A program made the translations under genes and the position numbers. Below, one piece after another: positions 1-9,554 of a DNA stretch of 22,566 nt. Where the stretch lies: positions 35,159-57,724 of the forward strand of contig NWUY0300052565.1 in the NCBI GenBank assembly GCA_004151065.3. The letters are read 5' to 3'. Numbering within the stretch: the first letter of the stretch is position 1; the number at the start of each line of letters is the position of its first letter. The stretch is from Larix sibirica. Lineage: Eukaryota; Streptophyta; Pinopsida; Pinales; Pinaceae. Below the pieces are notes generated by a model that worked only from the letters and a program-made list of their open reading frames with translations, was not told the DNA's origin and ran no database searches.

Positions 1-2950
1 CATACACCATGTACCCCAAATCTCATGAAGCACCCCCAAACATGGTGTAAACACTTTCAGAGTAACCCTGAAAGCCAACACATTACATGCTAATTTATTT
101 TCAAGTTCATTGACCATTTTCTATTCATTAGATGACATTGATTTAATTTAGATTTCAATTTCAATTTCTATCTTTCTTTATTGTTGAGAATTAAAAATCT
201 CTATTTTGGTTGACATAATGGTGTGAGAAAGATGATTCTCATCATTACTGATGACATAATCAATTTGATTTTTTATATCATTAATGAAACTTCTTAGTCT
301 TAAATTACTAATAAAGATATGAGCCTCATTTTGGGAAGAAAATGTAAGGGTTTTGAGCTTTAATGAATTTATGCAGAGTAGGATGCAATGTATGAATATA
401 TTGATGACATCATAGATCTAGCATCCCGTGGAGTTCTTCTTAACTCACAGGATTCTCAAGGGTGCACAGGTTCTTAGCTAATTGTTTTCTTTCCTAACTT
501 TTTTTTAATGTTTTGTTATTTGTCTTTAAGAAACAAAGAAAGGATTGATACTCTTTGTTCAATCTCATTTATTCAATATAATTTAACTTTTTGGTGATAA
601 ATAAACCATTGAAATGATGTTGTTGGAACTAGAGGTGCTAGGTGCATAAAACATGGTTCTGCCAAAGATACAAGGTCATGCAAATGATTCAAATTGAGTG
701 TTTAAGGGATATACTTGTAAATCTAAATCTATATTGCATATCAATGTCCAAAACTTGGTCTTATTTCAATCTATTATCATGACTCCTTGAAGGAGTGTGT
801 TCTTATATCCCTTGCGATTATAAGCTTACCATATTTGTTTCTTTAAATTCCAATTCAGTGGGCGCATTGTAGATTGTAGTATTTAATTTTTTATTAAACC
901 TTTATTTCACAAGATTACATAATAAATTCCATTTTATACCACATTAAAATGCCAATTCCCATGGATCACTTTGCATGATGACTTAAATGGATTTTAATAT
1001 GCCTAATTTCCATCTCTCTTTGAAAAATTGTCATAGTATACAAGAAAAAATGGTACAAGTTAATGCGATACAGAGGACTTTGTTTCCCCTTATATCCACT
1101 CAAGGATAGCAAGCATCTATAATCGAGCCCCTAAATAAAAAAACTCAATATATTTTTGAAGCATATGGAGCTTAGCTTGTACTTAGGTTTCTAAGTCAAG
1201 GAATGAAAATTTGTTTTACCAAATTTTTTCTTAGTACCAATGGAAGCTTCTTTACATATTAATTGCCATATCAATGAGACAATGTTTATCTAAGAACAAA
1301 TTCAATGAACAGGATACCATGTTTACAAAACCACATGTCTTGAAAGAGAGTGGGTGTCCGATGGTTCTTCTTCAATAAAAGTATCCTTTGAAACCTCTGA
1401 AAGATATGATTACACAACTTTCTTGAAAACTTATATTCCCAAGGAATGTGCGCAATATCCACTTTTTTCCTACATTAAGCACAAAGACTGCTCGTCAGGT
1501 GTTCTTACTGGCCGGTACTTGGTATAGAACCAACCACCAATCACTATTTAGTTCAAGGGACTGAGCTCTAATTCAAATAGATTTTATTTCTATACAATTT
1601 GATCTCAATCTAGAATCCTTGAAATCATAAATGAAGCTCATCAATCACATTGAATTTTAGTCTTATTCAATTGTAGATAGCATGAGTGTTTTAACATAGG
1701 AAACTTCTCCCTGGTGGCTATTTACCCATGGGAAATGTTTTGGAAACATACCCATTCCCATGATTCCCATGGAGACCCCTGGGGAATGTATCCAAGCATT
1801 TCCCGAAAATAGAAACTTCTAGGTAATTCTAGGGTGTAGAGTATAAGAGCGTCCTAAAGGAGGAATGAGCACAAACCTCAGAAGGAATAGATGGGTTGAG
1901 CATTATCCAACTAAGAGGTCAAGGATCCTTGGCAAAGGAGAAGGGAACCTAGCACTAGAAGGAAATCCAACACTCTACCAAACCAAGGCTTCCCAAGCTA
2001 GAAAGACTAGACTCGGTGGATTGGAGACACTTCTCAGTTTTTGGGAGAAATTGGGAAAACTACGAGGGGAAGAGGATAGACCACTAGTTGGTTAAGAGAT
2101 TAATATTTTTTATTGACCTATTAGGGTTGTTATGGACTGTTATGTGAATTGAATTAGGAAAATTACAATGAGAAATAGATTAAATACATAATTATTAAAG
2201 CAAAGAAAACAAATTTGACTTGTTATACTTCTTTTCTTTGGTGCTCTAGTTAACCGACTCGAAATAAAAATACAGATTTGAAAGTAGAAGCAAACAATAG
2301 TAGAAATGAATCCTTATAACTCAATTAAAACTTAAAAAAAACTTAGTTTGTTACACAATTTTCAATGGTGATTAAGCAAATCAAAAGAGATCCTAGGTTT
2401 TATTTTCCTTTCTAGATACGTGAAAACCCTTAGCTAGATTTTATATTAAATCAACCTACTTTAAATTAATCCAAGAAGCTGCATGGTCTTGGAGAAGAGA
2501 AAAAACAACATGCAATAAAGGAAAAGGTTAGAACCTGATCTACCTACCTAAAGTTTCCAAAGTCTTCACGTTATGGAAACAAACAAGGATAATCTATCTC
2601 CAAAACAAAGGAATGAGAACAAGCAAGCCACACACACAACTCAAGATGTATCTATGAAATGCAAGTGTGAGTGATCCATGTGCCATTAGTATAGAAGGCT
2701 AGATCCTCTCTCACAAGCTTGCGCCGAATCTTGCGTTAAGGTGTGGATGAAATTTGAACTAAGTCCAAATAGGGACGGAGCTAGGACACCACAAAATGTA
2801 ACTAGCCAATCCAAAAAACGGTGATCCAAAACAAAAATGGGGAGACACCAATTTTAACAACCTTCAGCAGAGGAAGGGTTGATGAAGTTAAATGATCCAA
2901 GAAGGACCAAGAGCATGGAAAGTGGAGAGATATCATTGGATTACAAGAGA
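1..2950. other. AT-rich intergenic stretch, no gene seen
   Basis: I read both strands and found no protein family, RNA gene or structured repeat that I recognise. The only longer open frame (1865-2095, plus, 76 codons) starts at an ATG after a purine-rich GGAGGA. Its product is rich in Lys, Arg and Gly but shows no motif, and nearby sequence gives it no context. Short palindromic words around CCCATGGG lie near 1725-1775, without a clear hairpin. This stretch may include old transposon sequence too decayed to identify. The right end may already belong to the gypsy LTR described next. Confidence 0.6.
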
Positions 2951-4198
2951 GGTTTCAATTTCACAGAGGTTCAATATTCCCAAAAGAAACCAAAAGGAAT
3001 CTCTAACAATGAGAAAGGGATAAAGCTAAATAGTTTTGGGAATACTTGGGTATAGTATGATAAACTCTTTGTTTCATAGTTATGAGATAACCACAAACCA
3101 TATATACATTGTAGATAGGGGAAATCGTGGAAAAGAGTGCACACCCAAATCACCCAAGAAAAGGGGATTTTGATCACATAAAATTCTAAATAAGCCTGCC
3201 CTAATGAATTAGGGATGCTTGGGGACTTAAATGAGGCTTTTCTAATTAAATAGGGCATTGTTTGACACACAAGGCCTATAATTGATCCAGTGATCTAGAG
3301 AGTGACCCAAAGAAGGGCACCAAATATTTTAGTAGGCCCAAATATGAAACCAAGTGGTTAAAAATACCATAGTCTAGTCTAGGGGACCTTATTATGGTAA
3401 TAAATATCAATTTGGAGCCCAAAATCACAGGTTTAGACCATGGAAGGGACACTTGAAGGATAAATTCAACAAATGTAATTCATTGCAAGAATAAGATGGA
3501 GGACCTTTGTGTCATCCTAAGGTGGGTTTAACATGGTTAGGACACAATGCAAACTCCACATTGTGATAATTGATGGGACATGTATGGATAATATAATTTG
3601 CAAATCCATACACTACATAGAGAGCATTTCTCCAAGAATATCAACTAAATATGAACTACATAACAATAATCTAACATCATATAACCAAAAAGAAAGACAA
3701 AACAATAAATCCATAGCTAAGAAGTGAGCCTAGAATTTAGAATAATTAGAATTCTAGAGATTGAAAAATAGTGTCTCCAAATTCTACATAATACACAAGG
3801 AGAATTTCTTGCAAACAAGTGGACAATAATCTCAAGCTTGAAATTCTACAATAGGATTGTGAATGCTGCACTTGGCCAAATCAATGTCTCAAATTTCTCT
3901 CTAACAAGGCAATGCCAAAAACATTCCCTCCTTTGAGGCGTAAGGTACTACTTAACAGTTTATAGGTTTATCTTCACATTTCCATTTGATTTCACATGTA
4001 TTGTCTAGAACTCACTATCCTACTAGCAAAACATTGACATAGAACTCTGACAACTAACATAAAGTAAAAAACCATATCGATAAAATTATCCTACCTAACA
4101 AATTCAACAACCTTGTCAACAATAATATCCTATCAATAGAAATAGATTGTGGATTGGATCCACAAAACAAACTATGGATTTTAAAATGGGTCATTACA
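2950..4198 (-). repeat. Probable 3' LTR region of a minus-strand Ty3/gypsy chromovirus
   Basis: Read on the minus strand, the sequence just after the polypurine tract starts TGTAATGACCC, which has the TG expected at the 5' edge of an LTR. It directly follows the integrase/chromodomain remnant, where a 3' LTR should lie. A TATA-like ATGTATATATGG lies on the minus strand near 3100, with a TTGTAATCC-type word near 2950 that could be the end of the transcribed R region. The far edge is not defined: I found no second LTR and no target-site duplication, so the left coordinate is only a guess. The 99-codon minus-strand open frame at 2971-3270 within it has no recognisable motif and is probably chance. 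Confidence 0.4.
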
Positions 4199-4213
4199 AA
4201 ATTCTCCCTTCCT
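4199..4213 (-). other. Polypurine tract of gypsy element
   Basis: On the minus strand this reads AGGAAGGGAGAATTT. It overlaps the last codon of the chromodomain frame and directly precedes the TGTAATGACCC edge. A purine-rich tract abutting a 3' LTR is where plus-strand DNA synthesis is primed in LTR retrotransposons. The position between the integrase end and a TG-starting LTR is the main support. Confidence 0.5.
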
Positions 4214-4650
4214 AGCTTTGATTTCCCTCACGTAAACAAAAAGCTGGGTGAGAGAGAATGCTTGTACATTCCCAAGATGCATCCTCTATAGGAAATTGTT
4301 TCCACTTGATAAGGTACTATTCTAACATTCTTTCCTTAACCCATGGTCTCTAGTTTCCAATATCTCTTCGTCTCTAACAAAATAATTATTTTCTTATCTA
4401 AGGTGGTAATTGAATAGAGACCTCAATATTTTTCCCCACAATTTTCTTTAAGCAGGAAACATGGAAAACATTATGCATCCTACTTAATGTAGCTTAAGAG
4501 CATAAGTAACCTATCCAATTTGTTTGCTTATGATGACCATGGTAAATGATCAATTTCCTGCACTATCCTTGGTCGTTATTCAGCTGCATTTCCTACATTT
4601 TTCCATCCATTTCCATATATTTCTTTCATATCCTTGACTCCTGGAAACAT
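4212..4650 (-). pseudogene. Ty3/gypsy chromovirus integrase C-terminus with chromodomain, broken
   Basis: This is the decayed end of a gypsy pol polyprotein, read on the minus strand. From high to low coordinates I can read a QIG-VTYALKL block (about 4505-4535), then MHNVFHVSCLKK (about 4440-4490), the conserved segment at the end of chromovirus integrases. KNIEVSIQLPPL follows, then a chromodomain core YLIKWKQFPIEDASWE (about 4269-4316), and finally LSHPAFCLREGNQS before a TAG at 4214-4212. The pieces lie in different frames with internal stops, so at least three indels have broken it. In this family the integrase inserts the cDNA, and the chromodomain is thought to steer insertion toward particular chromatin. 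The rest of pol upstream (above 4650) is not recognisable. The element is certainly dead. Assignment to a chromovirus is fairly secure; the lineage within it is not. Confidence 0.75.
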
Positions 4651-5215
4651 TATAATTGCATTCTTATTTTCATGTTAAAATAAGTAGATTATACTCTAAA
4701 TTGAGCTAACAACCAAGGTTTACATGCAAGCATGGAGTAGCTTGTTTTATAGGTGCAGGTTGGAATGGATTCTTGCTGCTAAAATATTCCAGTAGTGTTG
4801 CTGACAAACTTTTCTATAGTAGTATCCAACTAGTTTTCCTAAAGCACTTGCTGGCTAGATTTCCATCAGCATGCAGGAGAAAGATACAAATCTTTTTCTA
4901 TACTAACGGTAAATATCAATGAATCATGACTGACAACATGACGCCATTCGACAATTAATCGGCTAAAATAATAATCATTATGTTGCTAGATTGTGCCTTT
5001 TCTATTGATTGTGCATTGTTGCCACATTTCCTTTTTTAAGGGAATCAACTCTCGATATTAAAAATTGATTAGACACTCTGTTATTATAGGCTTCCAGGTA
5101 GGGAGGTATCCACCCACTGATTAAGGTGGATTTTTGTATAAAATAAGAGCCAAGAACAAAAGAAGGATCACCTACTTGATTATTATTTTGGAAAATTTGA
5201 AATTAGTTTCTTAAT
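4651..5215. other. No gene seen; old transposon debris likely
   Basis: The sequence upstream of the integrase remnant should hold more gypsy pol, but I cannot read any conserved motif in any frame. The right part (5079-5215) includes a TATA-like TTTTTGTATAAAATAAG near 5130, which may be the promoter of a copia-like LTR ending at the primer site at 5216. Confidence 0.4.
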
Positions 5216-5229
5216 TGGTATCTGAGTCT
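5216..5229 (+). other. Copia-like primer-binding site (initiator tRNA-Met), tentative
   Basis: TGGTATCTGAGTCT matches the usual Ty1/copia primer-binding site TGGTATCAGAGCCA at 11 of 14 positions. That site pairs with the 3' end of initiator tRNA-Met to prime reverse transcription. A TATA-like element lies about 85 bases upstream, where an LTR promoter would fit. No copia protein follows and no second LTR copy is visible, so this could be a solo remnant, a small non-autonomous element, or chance. Confidence 0.3.
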
Positions 5230-5358
5230 TCTAATTGTGGTTTGAGTTTAGATCATCAATGTTGCAAAGCGAGGTACCTCTCTACAACATGAGGGGATCC
5301 TAGTTTCTATATGTTTCATAGTGTTTTAGAACTATTGGGAGTGAATGTGTGAGAGTAA

Positions 5359-5555
5359 TTGTTCATATTTCCTATAGATTTAATTTGTTAATTTGTTGTT
5401 TATGTTTCCTGTAGCTTTCATTTGTTAATTTGTTGTTCATATTTCCTATAGCTTCCAATTGTTACAGTCGCTAATTATATTTCTTATAGCTCTCATATAT
5501 ACATATTAGACTAGCTATTCTATGTCTCATGTAGCTTTCACATGATAATTTTGTT
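5359..5555 (+). repeat. 37-bp minisatellite, about five diverged units
   Basis: Units 5359-5395 and 5396-5432 are each 37 bases and differ at only a few positions. A third begins at 5433 and two more diverged units follow to about 5555. The shared core is TTGTTCATATTTCCTATAGC followed by TTTAATTTGTTAATTTG-like sequence. Later copies keep the TTTC(T/C)TATAGCT core. The array lies between the copia-like site at 5216 and the tRNA-Asp primer site at 6005, so it may sit inside an LTR. Confidence 0.75.
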
Positions 5556-6004
5556 AGTTTATTATACTTAAACCCTTTATCTTGCATTTATGATTAATGT
5601 GTGATTCATCGATTTCAATCTATATGCCCTAAACTGTAGCAATGCAGCTAGTTGATTGAATGAGATGAGGCTAGGGTTATTCCAACAATTAGGAGTTTGG
5701 TTTCAATTAATTTTGCATTCCTTATTTGAGAAATTATGTATACTACTTTATCTAGTTGAATAAGCTCAGAGTGGTAATTGTTGCATGCTTTTATAATTTC
5801 ATAGTATTAAGATCACACACACCATCCTAAAAAAGAACCCCCCCCCCACCAAAGAAAGAAAGCTACTTAAACTGTGAGAAGGTTTGAAATGCATATACAA
5901 TGCATGTAGTTTCACAAGATAACGTCCCCAGGTTGATAATTCAAGTAAATACCTCAACACATCTTGGTTCCTAATACCAAGCATTACTGGAGCTCACAAC
6001 TTTT
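5556..6004 (+). repeat. Probable 5' LTR end (U5 side) of an Athila/Tat-like element
   Basis: This stretch has no gene. It ends at about 6000 with GGAGCTCACA, a CA end of the kind expected for an LTR, a few bases before the tRNA-Asp primer site. A TATA-like TTTTATAATTTC near 5790 could be promoter sequence. A run of ten C (5838-5847) and purine-rich AAAGAAAGAAAG follow it. The LTR start is not identified and there is no partner LTR in the window. The minus-strand open frame at 5799-5984 shows no family signature and I treat it as chance. Confidence 0.35.
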
Positions 6005-6022
6005 TAGGGCCATTGTCGGGGA
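6005..6022 (+). other. Decayed tRNA-Asp primer-binding site of Ty3/gypsy (Athila/Tat type)
   Basis: TAGGGCCATTGTCGGGGA matches the complement of the plant tRNA-Asp 3' end, TGGCGCCGTTGCCGGGGA, at 14 of 18 positions. Three of the four differences are G-to-A or C-to-T, as expected from decay of methylated cytosines. This primer site is typical of the Athila and Tat lineages of plant Ty3/gypsy elements. Position supports it: an LTR-like CA end lies just before, and a gag remnant starts about 410 bases after. Confidence 0.65.
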
Positions 6023-6430
6023 AGCATTGCCAATTTTAGAATTCTAATCACTGGGAAAAGTAATAAAATTGAAAAAAATTGTCATCTTTGGAGTTATGGG
6101 ATTGGGACTAGTATTCAATCCTAACTCATCAATTACAAGTAGATTGTTAATAATGAATGAGAAGGAGGAAATATCAACTCGAGAGATTTCTTCCTAAATA
6201 TTCTTCCAACTTGGACCAAGTCAAACAAGTCAGCAGGAGGATTTTGCCTCAGTAAACCATACTGTTGCAGAGATTCTCACTAAATTATTGAAGGGGTAGT
6301 AACAAATCCCGTAAAGGATAGATCCGGAGACCAGGTTGAAGCGCTTATAGTTTGTCTTTCCCTTTTTGAATCAGAACATTTTCAAGCGAAGTCAGAATCC
6401 TTTGATTGGTGACTAGATACCCTATTCACA

Positions 6431-6688
6431 ATGAGAGATGTGTCAAACCAACCAAGAGATGAAAGGAAAGGAGGAAATGAAGGCCGTTGTAGGGAGCATG
6501 TGAGACTTGTACATGAAGAAGAAGAGGAGTACTCATTCCCCATTAGAGAGAAGAATGAAGAAACTAAAATGAAAAATATGAACCCTTTCGTCCTTCCACA
6601 TTACCATGGTTTACCTATAGAGGACCCAACTACTTTCTTTTTGAATTTGAGGTTTTGTGAAGAACATATGAGTATATTGGCTAATTAA
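6431..6688 (+). pseudogene. Ty3/gypsy gag N-terminal fragment
   Basis: The open frame of 85 codons ends in a block reading NPFVLPHYHGLPIEDPTTFF and then LNLRFCEEH. Plant gypsy gag proteins carry a similar stretch (a Leu-Pro-x-Phe/Tyr-x-Gly-Leu-x-x-Glu-Asp-Pro pattern followed by Phe-rich sequence) at the start of the retrotransposon gag domain. Gag forms the particle in which reverse transcription takes place. The fragment follows the tRNA-Asp primer site at the expected distance, so both probably belong to one element. The frame stops at 6688 after the first helix of the domain. The sequence beyond is AT-rich and unrelated, so the element was cut or overwritten there. The first 50 residues are charged (Arg/Glu/Lys-rich) with no motif. 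The ATG at 6431 is the only support for the start. Confidence 0.55.
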
Positions 6689-7405
6689 TTTATATGATTA
6701 TCTTGTCACAATAATAATACTAAAAATACCTAAATACTTTGAGATGGTTTACTATAATGTATAGTGTTGGGTAAGAAAATTTAATAAGTATGTATTTAAA
6801 AAAAAAATTATTTTTTATTTATTATATTATTTATATAGTTTAAATTATAATTTATATATAACGCTGATGATGGTTATTGATATTCAATATGACCAACTTT
6901 AATATATCAATTCTTAAAAAGAAGTAAGAAATCACCTAGTTTTCTTTAAAATTTTATTTTTGTGTATGTGTATATGTGTTATACAACACTAACCTTATTA
7001 ACCTTATTAACATTTTAACTCATAACTATGGTGATTTATAAAAAGTTTTTTTTATAATCCATACCACCATGACCATCATATTATATTATTATATAAAAAT
7101 TAATTATAATTTATATTACTAAATTATATTATATATTATAATATTATAAGCATAATATTAACTTTAATAATAATAAATAATTTCAATATATATTATCCAT
7201 ACTTATTATTTTTATTTTTATAATGTATTAATGTAGTTAAGCAAGGTTATTAACATGGCTAATACATTTTATAGACAATTGTGGTAAATTAGGTGCAATT
7301 CATGCAATATAACCACTAGTACAATTATATTAAATGCTCAAGTGAGAGTAAAGAGTGAATAAAGAGTAGCAAAAGGGTATAATCTTAAATCATTTATCTA
7401 CTTAG
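6689..7405. other. Very AT-rich stretch, no gene seen
   Basis: This block is dominated by TTATA, ATATT and AATAAT words with many stops in every frame. The core at about 6790-7210 holds long A/T runs and imperfect inverted AT repeats but no defined unit. It separates the truncated gypsy gag from the 5'-truncated LINE A and could be a degenerate matrix-attachment-like or low-complexity region. That function is not supported beyond composition. Confidence 0.5.
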
Positions 7406-7432
7406 TATTGATCAAGAGGGAGGAATGACCTT

Positions 7433-8163
7433 CCCAAGTATATTAACTGGAAGATATGGTTATCTCGAAACAATGAAATCTTTGAAGGGAAGTAGGTTGA
7501 TCTAGACAGAACTGCCAGAAGGGAAAGGATACATATGAAAGAATTCCTTTCAGCCCAAGGATGGTCTGTTCAGAACGCTCCCTCCTTTCTGCCACTGGAG
7601 CTTTCCTAGGCTCTGCTTTCCTTGAGGCGGGCTCCCTTTAGTATAAACTTCCTAGGTCATGTTCATGGGCCTTAGACCTCCATATTTTAGATTTTCACAA
7701 GTGGAGGAGCACCCAGAATTCTCCGGCCCTTTTCTTTGATGGAGCTTCAAAAGGTAATCTTGGGGAGGTAGGTGCGGGGTGGGGGGTTCATCTTTGATCC
7801 CAGAGGAAATAAAATCTCTTCTTATGCTTTGGGCCCTGGGAAGAAAACAAACAATCAGGCTAAATGGGCAGCCTTACTGCTGAGAATCGAAACATTGGCC
7901 AAGCTAGGACTTAAGTCCTATAAGGTCTTTGGAGACTTAAAGATCGTCATTCAGAAGATGCAAAATATTCAATTAGGGAAAGATCAAGGATTCAAAAAAG
8001 AATTATTGCTTTAATCTCTGAAATTGACAAGATTCAACTATACCACATCAAGAGTCAGAATAAATGTGAAGCATATGCTATGGCCAACAAGGGATCTAGG
8101 TTGCGTCAAGGGGAAATTATAGAAAACAATGCCACTATCTCTTTTAAATGGTTAGCTTGTTAA
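7433..8163 (+). pseudogene. LINE RNase H domain (plant RVT_3 type), catalytically dead
   Basis: The domain is recognised by FFDGASKGN (7732-7758), GFIFDPRGNKISSYALG, then NNQAKWAALL, GDLKIVI and HIKSQNKCEAYAMANKGSRL. RNase H of plant LINEs degrades the RNA strand of RNA-DNA hybrids and needs four acidic residues. Here the first Asp is kept (7738-7740) and so is the third (7934-7936). The Glu after NNQA is Lys (AAA, 7862-7864), and the final Asp is Tyr (TAT, 8074-8076). The reading frame also changes twice, at the G run near 7780-7787 and the A run near 7994-7999, and upstream stops interrupt the linker near 7485 and 7608. The C-terminal part ends at TAA 8161-8163. The copy is therefore dead by both frame and active site. 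Family assignment is secure. Confidence 0.8.
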
Positions 8164-9023
8164 TTGTGGAAAGAGGCCACCCCTCCTTAGCTCAGTCCTT
8201 TGGGAGAGAGGGTGGCACCTTTAGAACTATATCACCTCCACACAATGGACGTTCTAGTGGCATGTTTGAAATCGCAAATAACATGACAGCTGGTAGGTGG
8301 GAGTTGATAGTCTTAATTGGGCCTTTAATGGCCAATCCTCTTGAGATGTTAAAGGAATTTTCCGCTCGAGCCAACGCCTTAATTTATTGGAAAGGAAAAT
8401 ACTGGGCCTATATTCCACACCCTCCTCTGTCAGACGGGCCCGTGAATATGGAGAATTCCTGGGTCATTTCGCACATTCCAGAGAGCAGTCTTTCACTTCT
8501 GGAGTTGAGCATCTAGGAAGGAAGTTGGTGTATAATGCAGAGGAACTCTGCAACCATGAGAAAGGAAATGGAAAGGGTTATGGGCGAGGTTAGGGACATC
8601 AAAAACCTCCTGACAGACACAAGGAAGATGGTGCGTTGCACCTACGAGGTTGCTTGGGCTTCTCTAGAGGAAGGTCAGTGAACTACTTAGGATATAATCT
8701 ATCTTAAATCTGGCGTGGAGGACATTGAGACACATGCTCAAGTGCACATCAATGAATTGGAGGAGGTCAATAATAATTTAAGTGAGATGAGTAAAGCCAA
8801 AAAGGAACGGATTGAGGTTTTAAAGAGAGCCCTTGTTGGCTTGAACTTTCATCTCCAGGGGGTCTCCATGCATGGAAACGAGTGGAATGAGGAATGCTTC
8901 GTTCAACTCAAGGATATTCTGCTTGATGTGCAAAAGGGTGTGGAAGGACTTGAGGAAAACCAGTGGTTACATAAGTGGCAAGTTGGAATGACTGCTATAG
9001 AAGAAGACGTAGTACCACAATAG
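8148..9023 (+). pseudogene. Extra open frame downstream of LINE RNase H, unrecognised, coiled-coil-like C-terminus
   Basis: One frame runs 292 codons from an ATG at 8148, which overlaps the RNase H stop by 16 bases, to TAG at 9021-9023. Only three internal stops break it: TAG 8514, TGA 8679 and TAG 8688. The N-terminal 120 residues are mixed, including WELIVLIGPLMANPLEMLKE and YWKGKYWAYIPHPPLSDGP. The middle (MRKEMERVMGEVRDIKNLL, about 8556-8612) and the last 100 residues (HINELEEVNNNLSEMSKAKK onward) are charged and heptad-like, suggesting coiled coils. I do not recognise the family. Plant LINEs normally end soon after RNase H, so an added ORF would be unusual. An alternative frame at 8387-8593 is also open, so one indel may lie in that part. 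It precedes the poly(A) end, so it appears to be part of the element rather than a neighbouring gene. Confidence 0.45.
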
Positions 9024-9317
9024 GAAAAATAAAGAACCCCGATTCTGGAATGATGTGCCACTCTCAATTCTCTCCTTTTTGTAGTAGGTTATATGTTTTT
9101 TTGCAAGTATTTATGTAATCAATTTGTTAGAATATATACTGTAAAAGGAAGACATGTAAGACTTCCAAGAAACCATGAAAGTCTGCCTGTGATTATGGAG
9201 TTCTCTTTCTCCTAGAAGTCTTATTCCCAGGATTTTGACATGCCCTTTTTTGGAAGGCCTATTGTTCTCTGTACTCTATGTTTATACATATAAATATATT
9301 TCTCATTTGTTAAAAAA
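9024..9317 (+). other. LINE A 3' UTR and poly(A) end
   Basis: After the stop at 9023 the sequence turns T-rich, with no open frame. It passes a CTGTACTCTATGTTTATAC stretch and ATATAAATATA, and finishes in TTGTT followed by A6 (9312-9317). Position and composition fit the 3' UTR of a LINE, where the poly(A) end marks the point at which target-primed reverse transcription started. The tail is short, so it is old or trimmed. Confidence 0.5.
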
Positions 9318-9494
9318 TAGAGGGAGATCTTCTTCTTTTGAGGAAAGTTCTTGTCAAATTTGTTGTTATTTTTCTAATCAATAGACTTTGTTTACATAAT
9401 CTTTATAATCTTTATTAATAGTGGGCATTTTAAATTTCTATTTCTTATATAAAAGTGGAAGATTTTGATATTAACTTATTTATTTTATTTTGAT

Positions 9495-9554
9495 TATATA
9501 TATATATATATATATATATNTTTTATTTTATTTTGCATATATATATATATATAT
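9495..9554. repeat. (AT)n microsatellite split by a gap
   Basis: A run of about twelve AT units (9495-9519) ends at N 9520. After TTTTATTTTATTTTGC a second AT run follows (about 9537-9554). The TTTTATTTTATTTTG word occurs on both sides of the N, so the two runs may be one repeat read from two contigs. The 97-codon open frame reported across this region is low-complexity and not a gene. Confidence 0.85.
9520..9520. other. Assembly gap (N)
   Basis: A single N lies inside the AT microsatellite, with similar sequence on both sides. The true distance across it is unknown. Confidence 0.9.

Larger units (their letters stand above)
7410..9317 (+). mobile_element. 5'-truncated plant LINE (LINE A), 3' portion with poly(A) end
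   Basis: The element begins, as far as I can read, within the stretch preceding the RNase H domain (LPKYINWKIWLSRNNEIFEG, about 7433-7492). It continues through RNase H, an extra open frame, and an untranslated tail. It ends at a short A6 run (9312-9317) after TTTCTCATTTGTT, which looks like a LINE 3' end. The reverse transcriptase and endonuclease parts are missing, as expected from incomplete reverse transcription at insertion. I could not identify target-site duplications. This element is on the opposite strand and clearly diverged from LINEs B-D, since its RNase H differs throughout. Confidence 0.7.

Noticed and set aside
3533-3727. Plus-strand 64-codon frame
   Set aside because: Low-complexity Asn/Lys/Ile composition from AT-rich DNA inside the probable LTR. 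No motif or neighbour supports it.
5799-5984. Minus-strand 61-codon frame
   Set aside because: It lies in the probable LTR, is antisense to the element, and includes translation of the C10 run as Gly. No family signature.
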